Positions 1 through 6,158 of a stretch of DNA of 12,586 nt are shown piece by piece. A model generated the notes under the pieces. It did no database searches. It worked only from the letters and a program-made list of their open reading frames with translations, and was not told where the DNA came from. The stretch's first letter is position 1. Each line of letters opens with the position of its first letter. Origin of the DNA: Oscillospiraceae bacterium (lineage in GTDB: Bacteria > Bacillota > Clostridia > Oscillospirales > Oscillospiraceae); NCBI GenBank assembly GCA_016296565.1, contig JAEDJB010000048.1, positions 1 through 12,586 of the forward strand. The letters are read 5' to 3'. The translations under genes and the position numbers were made by a program.

Positions 1-76
1 AGAATGCTTCCTGCACGAAAGCTCACCTCTCGTTTCTACATTTAAAATACACAGGATCAGTCCGCCCCTGCCCCAC

Positions 77-520
77 TCAGAGATCTCCGTCGGGCTCCTC
101 CAGCAGCCGGATGGCCGCCGCGTATTTCTCCGCCCGCTGCCGGGCTTTCTCATCCACATGGACCAGGCGGGTCAGGTCGCTGTTGTGGCGCAGATCGGCC
201 AGCTTCACCTGCCGGGCGATGGGGTCCTCTTTGAGGGCCGCCACATAGGCCAGGTAGGGAACCGACGGGTCGTGGGTCAGCCGGGCCAGAGAGGACAGGA
301 CCGTCTGGGGAAAGCCCAGCTTCTCCAGGTCCTCCAGGGTGTAGGGGGTGTCCTCCACCACGTCGTGAAGCAGGGCCACTACCGTCGTCAGCTCGTCCGG
401 CATCTGCTCCGCCAGATGGAAGGGGTGAAAGACATAGGGCAGGCCGCTCTTGTCGGTCTGGTCCTTGTGGGCGGCAAAGCACAGCTTTAGGGCCCGCTTG
501 GTCAGGTCGGTATAGAGCAT
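77..520 (-). CDS. Small HD-domain hydrolase, RelA/SpoT-like (probable small alarmone hydrolase)
   Basis: A 147-residue protein made of one HD domain of the kind found at the N terminus of RelA/SpoT and in Mesh1-type small alarmone hydrolases. The family residues are present in order: H32 in FHP, H52-D53 in LLHDVVEDT, E56-D57 in the same motif, and D109 in VKLADLRHN. These match the manganese ligands and catalytic acidic pair known from Rel enzymes. No synthetase, TGS or ACT domain follows, so the inferred role is hydrolysis of (p)ppGpp or a related nucleotide in the cytoplasm. The ATG overlaps the stop of the upstream bcp gene by one base (TGATG), indicating translational coupling as third gene of the yaaA-bcp operon. 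The HD fold is certain; the exact substrate is not shown by the sequence. Confidence 0.88.
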   Translation of the reverse strand: MLYTDLTKRALKLCFAAHKDQTDKSGLPYVFHPFHLAEQMPDELTTVVALLHDVVEDTPYTLEDLEKLGFPQTVLSSLARLTHDPSVPYLAYVAALKEDPIARQVKLADLRHNSDLTRLVHVDEKARQRAEKYAAAIRLLEEPDGDL

Positions 521-981
521 CAGATGGTTTCCAGATAGGCCAGGATCTCCCCGGCGTTGGTGTCCGGCTTGACCTTGGGCATAACCTTTTCAATGACGCC
601 CTCCTCGTTAATGAGGTAGGTGGAGCGCACCACCCCCATGCTCACCTTGCCGTAGAGTTTCTTCTCCTTCCACACGTCGTAGGCCTGGATGGCCTGCAGC
701 TCCGGGTCGGACAGGAGCACAAAGGGCAGGTCGTGCTTGGCCGCGAACTTCTGGTGGGAGGCCACGGAGTCCTTGCTGACGCCGATGACCGCCACGTTCT
801 TCGCCTTGAACCCCTCATAGGCTGCGGCAAAGGCACAGGCCTGCCGCGTGCAGCCGGGGGTGTTGTCCTTGGGATAAAAGTAGAGCACCACCTTTTTCCC
901 CAGGAAATCAGACAGGCTGACGGGGTTGCCGTCCTTGTCCGGCAGGGTAAATTCCGGTGCTTTGGTTCCTGCTTCCAGCAT
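520..981 (-). CDS. bcp: Thioredoxin-dependent thiol peroxidase (BCP/PrxQ peroxiredoxin)
   Basis: A 153-residue atypical two-cysteine peroxiredoxin of the BCP/PrxQ family, which reduces hydrogen peroxide and organic hydroperoxides with electrons from thioredoxin in the cytoplasm. It opens with the family pattern AGTKAPEFTLPDKDG. The peroxidatic cysteine is C44 in TPGCT, and the resolving cysteine is C49, five residues later on the same helix as in E. coli BCP. R119 in VVRSTYLI is the conserved active-site arginine. Length is typical. The frame extends further upstream, but the start at 981 is chosen because an AAGGAGG site lies 9 bases before it. That site is inside the last codons of yaaA, whose stop is one base upstream. 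The downstream HD hydrolase overlaps by one base, so all three genes should be made together. Confidence 0.96.
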   Translation of the reverse strand: MLEAGTKAPEFTLPDKDGNPVSLSDFLGKKVVLYFYPKDNTPGCTRQACAFAAAYEGFKAKNVAVIGVSKDSVASHQKFAAKHDLPFVLLSDPELQAIQAYDVWKEKKLYGKVSMGVVRSTYLINEEGVIEKVMPKVKPDTNAGEILAYLETI

Positions 982-982
982 G

Positions 983-1732
983 TTATGGTTCCTCCTTAAT
1001 AAATGTATAGGTCGTGTCGTTGGATTCCTCCGGGGAAAAGCGGTAGCCCAGCCGGCAGAAGTCCCGGATCTGCGCCGGGTCCTGGATCTGGCGCTCGGCC
1101 AGGTAGCGCACCATCTCCCCCCGGGCCATTTTGCACAGGGTGCCCTTTTCGATGAGCTTGTCCTCTTTCCGCTCACAGAACAGGACGGTGATAAACTTCA
1201 CCTGGCTATTCAGGTGGGCGGACACACAGCGGCTGTACTCCTTGGAGGCCAGGTTCAGAATACAGTCGGTTTCCGAGAAGAGGGTCTCCGCAATGCTGTC
1301 TCCCCAGAAGCTGTAAAGGTCTTTTTCTTGTCCCACAGCCAGCTTCGCCTGCATCTCCAGCCGGTAGGGCGTCACCCCGTCAAAGGGGCGGAGGACTCCA
1401 TAAAATCCCGAGAGAATCCGCAGGTGCTCCTCCACGTAGGCCAGGGCCTGGTCGGAGAACACCCCGGGGGACATGTACTGATACTGAATGCCCTCATAGG
1501 CCAGGATAGCCGGGGTTAAATTCCGGTGTAGGTCCATGGTTTCCAGGCGCTCCATGTTCACTTTGGCAATGGCGTCGCTGCACTTCCAGAGGGCTTTCAG
1601 CTCCTGGTAGGACAGCTCCCGCAGCCGCTCATACAGCTGCTGGGTTTTGGGCAGCAGCTGGGGCAGGCCGCGGCAGGGGAAGCTGTCGGTATCCACTTTC
1701 ATTTTCTTGGCCGGGGAAAGGATGATTCGCAT
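983..1732 (-). CDS. yaaA: Peroxide stress protein YaaA (UPF0246/DUF328 family)
   Basis: A 249-residue YaaA-family protein (E. coli YaaA is 258). In E. coli it belongs to the OxyR regulon and limits iron-driven Fenton damage under peroxide stress; the biochemical activity here is inferred from the family. Family landmarks are MRIILSPAKKM at the N terminus, the FYGVLRPFDGVTPYRLEM segment in the middle, LYSFWGDSI, and GTLCKMARGEMVRY near the C terminus. The frame opens 29 codons further upstream, but that stretch contains the promoter -10 at 1791-1796. The ATG at 1732 has AGGAGG about 4 bases before it and gives the canonical start. It is the first gene of an operon with bcp and an HD hydrolase; its final codons carry the bcp ribosome binding site. 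Confidence 0.95.
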   Translation of the reverse strand: MRIILSPAKKMKVDTDSFPCRGLPQLLPKTQQLYERLRELSYQELKALWKCSDAIAKVNMERLETMDLHRNLTPAILAYEGIQYQYMSPGVFSDQALAYVEEHLRILSGFYGVLRPFDGVTPYRLEMQAKLAVGQEKDLYSFWGDSIAETLFSETDCILNLASKEYSRCVSAHLNSQVKFITVLFCERKEDKLIEKGTLCKMARGEMVRYLAERQIQDPAQIRDFCRLGYRFSPEESNDTTYTFIKEEP

Positions 1733-1749
1733 AGGCCCTCCTGACAGCC

Positions 1750-1769
1750 GCCGGTCCAGGCAGACCGGC
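1750..1769 (-). other. Leader hairpin before yaaA
   Basis: A perfect 7-bp stem (GCCGGTC/GACCGGC) with a 6-base loop lies in the predicted yaaA 5' leader. It ends about 8 bases before the AGGAGG site. There is no T-run, so it is not a terminator. It could affect ribosome access or mRNA stability, but no known riboswitch class is recognised. Confidence 0.4.
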
Positions 1770-1790
1770 AGCGGGATCAATTCTTTTCCT

Positions 1791-1819
1791 ATTATAATGC
1801 GTACCGAACAAAGCCGCAA
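1791..1819 (-). promoter_or_regulatory. Sigma-A promoter of the yaaA-bcp-HD operon
   Basis: On the minus strand, TTGCGG (1814-1819) and a perfect TATAAT (1791-1796) are separated by 17 bases. The predicted transcript start near 1784 leaves a leader of about 50 bases before yaaA. The -35 element lies inside the inverted repeat that terminates the upstream rhodanese gene, so one unit's end and the next unit's start share DNA. Confidence 0.75.
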
Positions 1820-1847
1820 GCCTTGAAAGCCAAGGCTTGCGGCTTTG
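1809..1847 (-). terminator. Intrinsic terminator after the rhodanese gene
   Basis: A perfect 17-bp inverted repeat (1809-1825 and 1831-1847) with a 5-base loop begins 4 bases after the rhodanese stop codon. On the minus strand the stem is followed by a T-rich but short tract (TTTGTTC). It should end the snf-rhodanese transcript just before yaaA. The T tract is weak, so some read-through into yaaA is possible. Confidence 0.75.
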
Positions 1848-1851
1848 GGGA

Positions 1852-2247
1852 TTATTCGGTCTCATAGGGCCAGTCCTGGATTCCGCCGAACTCATAGACC
1901 TGGGTGTAGCCCAGCTGCACCAGTTCGCTGGCCGCCGCCTTGCTGCGGTTTCCGCTGCGGCAGTACACCAGCACCACCGTGTCCTTTTCGGGGACCGCGG
2001 CGGAGGCGCTTTCCTGGGTGATCTCACCCACCGGCAGAAGCACCGCCCCGGGGATGTGCCCCTGGTCGTATTCCTCCTGCTCCCGCACGTCCAGAACCAC
2101 GGCGCCCGCGCCCACGTCCATCATAGCCTTTGCCTCCTGGGCGGTGATCTGCTGGTAGCCGGGTTCCTCCTTCTGGCCTCCCCCGCCGCAGCCAGCCAGA
2201 CCCAGGGTCAGCAGGGCGGTAAACAGCCAAAGCATCCGTTTTTTCAT
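1852..2247 (-). CDS. Rhodanese-domain lipoprotein
   Basis: A 131-residue lipoprotein. A lysine-containing N terminus and hydrophobic segment lead to the lipobox LGLAGC, giving lipidation at C20 and anchoring on the outer face of the membrane. A glycine-rich linker precedes one rhodanese domain (about 32-131) with LDVREQEEYDQGHIPGAV and the active-site loop CRSGNRS, where C96 is the persulfide-forming cysteine; the fold ends in GGIQDWP. Single-domain rhodaneses move sulfane sulfur between thiols. An extracytoplasmic copy may handle thiosulfate, polysulfide or oxidised cysteine; that is inferred. AAGGAGGAG precedes the ATG. The gene lies 52 bases after the SNF transporter gene on the same strand and is probably co-transcribed, then stopped by the hairpin at 1809-1847. 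Confidence 0.93.
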   Translation of the reverse strand: MKKRMLWLFTALLTLGLAGCGGGGQKEEPGYQQITAQEAKAMMDVGAGAVVLDVREQEEYDQGHIPGAVLLPVGEITQESASAAVPEKDTVVLVYCRSGNRSKAAASELVQLGYTQVYEFGGIQDWPYETE

Positions 2248-2299
2248 GGTATCTCCTCCTTGGGGGGCTTGTCCTTAGGATACCACATCTGCCGCCCTT

Positions 2300-3628
2300 T
2301 TAGAAGGCCACCTTCATTCCAAGGGCCACGCAGCAGAGGATCAGGGCGCAGGGCACATAGAGATAGCGGCCCGCGCTGTACCACAGCCCGCCGTGGGGAC
2401 GGGCCAGACCCTTGTTGATCTCCTCCAGCAGGTCCTGCTTCCGCATGATCCAGAACCAGGACAGAGCGCCCAGGGTGGCGCCGATGGGGATAATATAGAT
2501 GGACACAATATCCATCCAGGGGCCCCACTTGCCGATGGATTCCATCTGCAGGCCGAAGCCCAGGCAGACCACGCACAGCAGCAGGAGCACCGCCTTGCGG
2601 CTGAGCTTGGGGAACCGGTGCTGGAGGGACTCGCCCACGGCCTCAAACATGTTCTGCAGGGAGCTGACCCCGGCAAAGGTCATGGCCGTGTACAGGATGA
2701 TGGCAAACACCCGGCCGAGAGGAATGTCCTGCAGAATCCGGGGCAGGGTGACAAACAGCAGCGCGGGTCCTGCGCCCACGTCCAGCCCGTAAGCAAAGCA
2801 GGCGGGGATAATCACCAGAGCGGCCACCAGGGCGGCAATGGTGTCGAACAGGGCCGTGCGGATGGCGATGTGGACCACATCCTCCTCGTCTCCCAGGTAA
2901 GCGCCGTAGACAATCATGCCGCTGCCGGTAACAGACAGGGAGAAGAAAGCCTGTCCCATGGCCCAGACCCACACCATGGGGTCCTTCAGGGCCTCCCAGC
3001 GGGGGGTGAACATGAACCGGTAGCCCTCCGCCGCCCCGGGCAGCATGGCCACCCGGACAGCCAGGATCACAAAGATGATGAAGAAGAGGGGCATCATCAC
3101 CTTGTTGGTCTTTTCAATGCTTCTGGCCCCCAGCACCAGGGTGAGCAGGGTGCCCACCACCACGATGATGTGGAAGGGAACCACAGAATAGTCCGCAGAA
3201 GAGAAGGCCTCAAACCAGCTGGAGGTATCCACCGTCATCAGCTCCCCGGTGAGGGAGTGGAAAAAGGCCTTGAGCACATAGGCGATGATCACCGCGTAGC
3301 CGATGGCAATGCACATGGAGCCAGCCAGAGGGAGACAGCCCACAAGTCCGCCGGCCCGGCCCAGCTTCCTGCTCCGGGTTGCCCAGGCGGCCCGGTAGGA
3401 CCCCAGGGTGCCCGTGCGGGAGCGGCGGCCGATGGCATACTCGGCGGACAGACCCACCACGCTGAACAGGGCAATGAAAATCAGATAGGCCACCAGAAAG
3501 GCCCCGCCGCCGTTGGCCCCCATTTTCGCCGGGAACCCCCAGACATTGGCCATACCCACGGCAGAGCCAACCGCCGAGAGAATGAACCCCCACCGGCTGG
3601 TAAACATGGAATGCTTCTTGGAATGCAT
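2300..3628 (-). CDS. Sodium-dependent transporter of the SNF/NSS family (probable amino-acid symporter)
   Basis: A 442-residue polytopic membrane protein of the neurotransmitter:sodium symporter family (LeuT/MhsT fold), which couples Na+ entry to uptake of amino acids or related compounds. TM1 carries the signature GSAVGMANVWGFP followed by NGGGAF (about 21-44). Eleven or twelve hydrophobic segments follow. FAGVSS (318-323) in the TM8 region matches the Na2-site serines of LeuT. D373 in WMDIV sits where LeuT has its extracellular-gate aspartate, but the partner arginine after the TM1 tryptophan is glycine here (G31). The start at 3628 is chosen because GAGGAGG lies 9 bases upstream; the longer frame would begin at a TTG with badly spaced Shine-Dalgarno. 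A rhodanese lipoprotein gene follows 52 bases downstream. The substrate cannot be read from the sequence. Confidence 0.93.
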   Translation of the reverse strand: MHSKKHSMFTSRWGFILSAVGSAVGMANVWGFPAKMGANGGGAFLVAYLIFIALFSVVGLSAEYAIGRRSRTGTLGSYRAAWATRSRKLGRAGGLVGCLPLAGSMCIAIGYAVIIAYVLKAFFHSLTGELMTVDTSSWFEAFSSADYSVVPFHIIVVVGTLLTLVLGARSIEKTNKVMMPLFFIIFVILAVRVAMLPGAAEGYRFMFTPRWEALKDPMVWVWAMGQAFFSLSVTGSGMIVYGAYLGDEEDVVHIAIRTALFDTIAALVAALVIIPACFAYGLDVGAGPALLFVTLPRILQDIPLGRVFAIILYTAMTFAGVSSLQNMFEAVGESLQHRFPKLSRKAVLLLLCVVCLGFGLQMESIGKWGPWMDIVSIYIIPIGATLGALSWFWIMRKQDLLEEINKGLARPHGGLWYSAGRYLYVPCALILCCVALGMKVAF

Positions 3629-3684
3629 GGACACCGTCCTCCTCGTATTGTGGGGCAAACCCTCCGGGCGGACTGCTCACCACT

Positions 3685-3697
3685 TGACATTCTGTCA
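3685..3697. promoter_or_regulatory. Operator-like palindrome at the snf promoter
   Basis: TGACA-ttc-TGTCA is a perfect 5-bp inverted repeat. It lies at about +1 to +12 of the predicted minus-strand snf transcript. A third TGTCA occurs at 3724-3728, within the minus-strand -35. This layout fits a repressor site controlling the transporter. The protein that might bind is unknown. Confidence 0.4.
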
Positions 3698-3702
3698 TAT
3701 AC

Positions 3703-3729
3703 CTTATACTATTTATCAATATATGTCAA
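3703..3729 (-). promoter_or_regulatory. Probable promoter of the snf-rhodanese operon
   Basis: On the minus strand a perfect TTGACA (3724-3729) is followed by TATAAG (3703-3708) at a short 15-base spacing, or by a weaker TAAGGT at 17 bases. The surrounding 3697-3740 stretch is very AT-rich compared with its flanks, so the exact -10 is uncertain. The predicted leader is about 70 bases. Confidence 0.5.
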
Positions 3730-3782
3730 ATACATCTTTTGCAAACTGCCGCAAAACCTGCACCGGTCTCCCCCGTTTCCCC

Positions 3783-3811
3783 TTGCGGGGCGGGCTCCCC
3801 TGTTGTACAAT
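3783..3811 (+). promoter_or_regulatory. Sigma-A promoter of the metallopeptidase gene
   Basis: TTGCGG (3783-3788) and TACAAT (3806-3811) are spaced by 17 bases. Transcription should begin near 3818, about 30 bases before the ATG at 3849, leaving room for the GGGAGG ribosome binding site. The -35 hexamer is the same as in the yaaA promoter. Confidence 0.7.
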
Positions 3812-3848
3812 ACAGACAAGAGACGAGAAACAGCTGGGAGGCGGCAAC

Positions 3849-4238
3849 ATGGAACTTACCTTTGACCAAGTGGCGGACATGCTGGACGAAATGGCGGAGT
3901 CCTTCCCGCCGGTGTTTTTCGAGGGGCTCAACGGGGGCATTCTCCTCCAGGAGGAGGAAAAGCAGGACCCCCTGTTCCCCGAGGGGGAGATGTTCTTCAT
4001 GGGCGAGTACGTTCAGGACGAGTACCTGGGCCGGTTCATTAACCTGTACTACGGCTCCTTCCTGGCCTCCGCCCGGAACGAGGACTGGTCGGAGGAAACC
4101 TGGCGGGAGGAGCTCTACACCACCCTGGCCCATGAGTTCACCCATCATGTGGAGTCCCTGGCCAACGCCCACCGGCTGGATGACCAGGACGAGGAGGACA
4201 TGCTCCGCTACCTGGAGGAATACGGGCTGAAGAAATAA
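3849..4238 (+). CDS. Small zincin-like metallopeptidase family protein
   Basis: A 129-residue acidic soluble protein with the zinc-metallopeptidase motif HEFTHH at 95-100 near its C terminus. Size, the central region and a late HExxHH motif fit the minimal zincin-like family (Pfam Zincin_1, COG3824 type), whose cellular role is poorly known. H95 and H99 would bind zinc, with E96 as catalytic base. The glycine and downstream aspartate usual after this motif (HExxHHFGxxD) are absent: the sequence continues VESLANAHRLDDQD, so H108, D111 or D112 are candidate third ligands. There is no signal peptide or membrane segment. GGGAGG lies 7 bases before the ATG, and the promoter at 3783-3811 lies just upstream, so the gene appears to be monocistronic. 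The longer upstream frame would include the promoter and is rejected. Confidence 0.82.
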   Translation: MELTFDQVADMLDEMAESFPPVFFEGLNGGILLQEEEKQDPLFPEGEMFFMGEYVQDEYLGRFINLYYGSFLASARNEDWSEETWREELYTTLAHEFTHHVESLANAHRLDDQDEEDMLRYLEEYGLKK

Positions 4239-4493
4239 TTCCCTCGTAATCCGGTGGGATTTCTTCCCCCAAAATTCGCCACAAAATCTTGTGGTCCCGT
4301 CAAAACGGTTACAGAACGGTATCAACATGTTGAAAATTTTTTACGATTCCGCACAAAATATTCCCCGAAAATATTGAAATTCCTCTGATTTTGTAGTATC
4401 ATGTAAAAAATGCTTAAATGTGCCCATTCTGTCCATTTTTTGGACCACTTGAGCGTATTGAGATGGGAGAGAGCATAGAGGAGGTACCTGCAC
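4239..4493. other. AT-rich intergenic spacer with several small symmetric elements
   Basis: About 255 bases without a gene. Contents in order: a weak hairpin AATCC-GGTG-GGATT (4248-4261) followed by pyrimidines, possibly ending the metallopeptidase transcript; a second short stem CCACAA/TTGTGG (4279-4294) without T-run; two AACGGT direct repeats 11 bases apart (4304-4309, 4315-4320); a perfect 12-bp palindrome TCAACATGTTGA (4322-4333); two AAAATATT repeats (4355-4362, 4368-4375); the sepF promoter; and a leader of about 85 bases containing a GTCCA-TTTTT-TGGAC hairpin (4431-4445). Base composition is far more AT-rich than the flanking genes. Confidence 0.6.
4374..4402 (+). promoter_or_regulatory. 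Sigma-A promoter of sepF
   Basis: TTGAAA (4374-4379) and TATCAT (4397-4402) are spaced by exactly 17 bases. Transcription should begin near 4409, leaving a leader of about 85 bases before the sepF ATG. The AT-rich upstream DNA could act as an UP element. Confidence 0.75.
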
Positions 4494-4901
4494 ATGGGAT
4501 TCTTTGACGCACTGCGGCGCAAGCCACTGGACGAGGACCTATACGAAGATTACGAGGACAGCTACGCATACGAAGAGGAAGACAATCAAAGCTGGGCATC
4601 CGAAGGTGCGCAGCCCATCCACAGCGTCGCCGACATGCAGGTCGTGCTGGTGTCTCCGCTGGAGTATAAGGACGCATCCAAGATTGCTGATCTTCTGCGG
4701 AACATGAAGTTTGTGGTGCTGAACCTGGCCAAGACGGACAAGGAAATTGCCCGCCGCCTGCTGGACTTCGTCTCCGGCGTGATTTACGCGGAGGACGGCC
4801 ACATCATGAAGGTCGCTACCAACGTCTATGTGGTGGCCCCCTACTTTGTGGATCTGCATGACAACTCCGGTGACAACGACCGGGGGGATCTCTACTTCTG
4901 A
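4494..4901 (+). CDS. sepF: Cell division protein SepF
   Basis: A 135-residue SepF. In Gram-positive bacteria SepF tethers FtsZ to the membrane and organises FtsZ bundles at the septum. The N terminus MGFFDALRRK is the expected amphipathic membrane-targeting helix. An acidic, tyrosine-rich linker (about 12-40) follows, then the SepF core from MQVVLVSPLEYKDA through the VVLNL strand, RRLLDFVSG and IYAEDGHIMKV. GAGGAGG lies 9 bases before the ATG. Unlike Bacillus, where sepF sits in the ylm cluster with other division genes, it is a single transcription unit here with its own promoter and a strong terminator at 4921-4958. Confidence 0.96.
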   Translation: MGFFDALRRKPLDEDLYEDYEDSYAYEEEDNQSWASEGAQPIHSVADMQVVLVSPLEYKDASKIADLLRNMKFVVLNLAKTDKEIARRLLDFVSGVIYAEDGHIMKVATNVYVVAPYFVDLHDNSGDNDRGDLYF

Positions 4902-4920
4902 TTTACCATTCTGTTGTCAT

Positions 4921-4958
4921 AAAAAATCGGTGCATGGTTTTCCATGCACCGATTTTTT
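4921..4958. terminator. Bidirectional intrinsic terminator between sepF and the alcohol dehydrogenase gene
   Basis: A perfect 17-bp stem (4921-4937 and 4942-4958) with a TTTT loop is flanked by A6 on the left and T7 on the right, so each strand has a hairpin followed by a U-run. It begins 19 bases after the sepF stop and ends 6 bases before the convergent dehydrogenase stop. It should terminate both genes. Confidence 0.95.
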
Positions 4959-4964
4959 TATTTC

Positions 4965-6134
4965 TCAAAAGCTCTCCCGGAGAACCTGAAGGATCTCTGC
5001 CTGGGTCAGCGTGTGGTACCCGCCCCGGCGGCGGAAACAGGTGGCGGCGATGTCCGCCAGCCGGGTGTCGTCGGGGATACCCAGCTGACGAAGATTGGCG
5101 GTCATGCGGCTGTCCCGGATGTAGGCAGCCAGAGCGTCGATACCCTCCAGGGCGATCTCCTGGTCGCTCTTCCCTGCCGGGTCGATGCCCCACACGTTTA
5201 CCGCGAAGCGTTTAAATTTGGGCAGGCCGTAGGGGCACACCAGCCGGTAATAGGCTGGGGAAATGGCCGCCAGACCCATGCCGTGGGCGCAGTCGTAATA
5301 GGCCCCCAGCTGGTGCTGGATCTGGTGGACCTCCCAGTCCTCGGTCTTGGAGGGAGACAGCAGGCCGCTGAGGGCCAGGGAGGAAGCCCACATCAGGTTA
5401 CTCCGGGCGGTGTAATCCCGGGGATTCTGAATGGCCGCGGGGGTGTTGCGGATGATGCTCTTCATGACGGCCTCTGCCAGGTCGTCGGAGAGGTTGTCCC
5501 CGTCCTCGGGGCTGAAGTAGATCTCCATAACGTGGGAGAGGCTGTCAAAAATCCCGGAGACCATCTGGTACTCCGGCAGGCTGTAGGTAAATTCCGGGTT
5601 CAGGATGGCGAACCGGGGGTAGATGGCATAGTCCCAGCAGGAGGTCTTGACCTTGGTTTCCTCGTTGGTGATCACCGCGTCTCCGTCCATCTCCGAGCCG
5701 GTGCCCGCCATGGTGAGGATGGCGCCCACGGGGATGGGGTCGCAGTCCGGCTCCTGCTTTTCGATCCAATACTTGGTCCACAGGTCCCCCTCCTCCACTG
5801 CCGCCAGGGCCACCGCCTTGGCGCAGTCGATCACCGAGCCGCCGCCCACCGCCAGGATCAGGTCCGCCTGGCAGGCCCGGGCCAGAGCGCCCCCCTCCAG
5901 CACCTTGGCATAGGTGGGGTTGGGCATGATGCCGGAAAACTCCGTAACCTGTTTCCCGCACTGGGTCAGGATCTCCATGACTTGGTCATAGATCCCGTTC
6001 TGCTTGATGGAGCCACCCCCGTAGGCCAGCAGGATGCTCTCTCCGCAGCCCTCCAGGATGGCAGGCAGGCTCTCCATGGCGTCTTTCCCGAAGAACACCT
6101 GGGTGGGGTTAAAGTATGTAAAGTCCTGGTTCAT
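4965..6134 (-). CDS. Iron-containing alcohol dehydrogenase (butanol dehydrogenase-like)
   Basis: A 389-residue group III alcohol dehydrogenase that reduces aldehydes to alcohols (or the reverse) with NAD(P)H, normally cytoplasmic. The N-terminal dinucleotide domain has AYGGGSIKQNG (about 38-47) and VGGGSVIDCAKA (96-107). The metal site is complete: D197 and H201 in FDSLSHVME, H270 in WEVH, and H284 in CAHGMGLA, with FucO-like spacing. The overall sequence resembles clostridial BDH/YugJ-type enzymes, but the substrate is not determinable. AAAGGAG precedes the ATG at 6134 by about 9 bases; an upstream in-frame ATG lies across the end of the regulator gene and is less likely. The gene starts 24 bases after the Crp/Fnr regulator stop on the same strand, so the pair is an operon and the enzyme may be under that regulator's control. 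Confidence 0.95.
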   Translation of the reverse strand: MNQDFTYFNPTQVFFGKDAMESLPAILEGCGESILLAYGGGSIKQNGIYDQVMEILTQCGKQVTEFSGIMPNPTYAKVLEGGALARACQADLILAVGGGSVIDCAKAVALAAVEEGDLWTKYWIEKQEPDCDPIPVGAILTMAGTGSEMDGDAVITNEETKVKTSCWDYAIYPRFAILNPEFTYSLPEYQMVSGIFDSLSHVMEIYFSPEDGDNLSDDLAEAVMKSIIRNTPAAIQNPRDYTARSNLMWASSLALSGLLSPSKTEDWEVHQIQHQLGAYYDCAHGMGLAAISPAYYRLVCPYGLPKFKRFAVNVWGIDPAGKSDQEIALEGIDALAAYIRDSRMTANLRQLGIPDDTRLADIAATCFRRRGGYHTLTQAEILQVLRESF

Positions 6135-6158
6135 CGTATCCTCTCCTTTCCGGGGCAA

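Noticed and set aside
1..76. Terminator after the HD hydrolase gene
   Set aside because: Only a 4-bp possible stem near 6-22 and no U-run; nothing else recognisable in this edge segment.
2393..3865. A 490-codon open frame on the plus strand opposite the SNF transporter
   Set aside because: Its translation is low-complexity (rich in G, H, Q, P) with no recognisable domain and is antisense to a clear NSS transporter; GC-rich codon use creates such frames.
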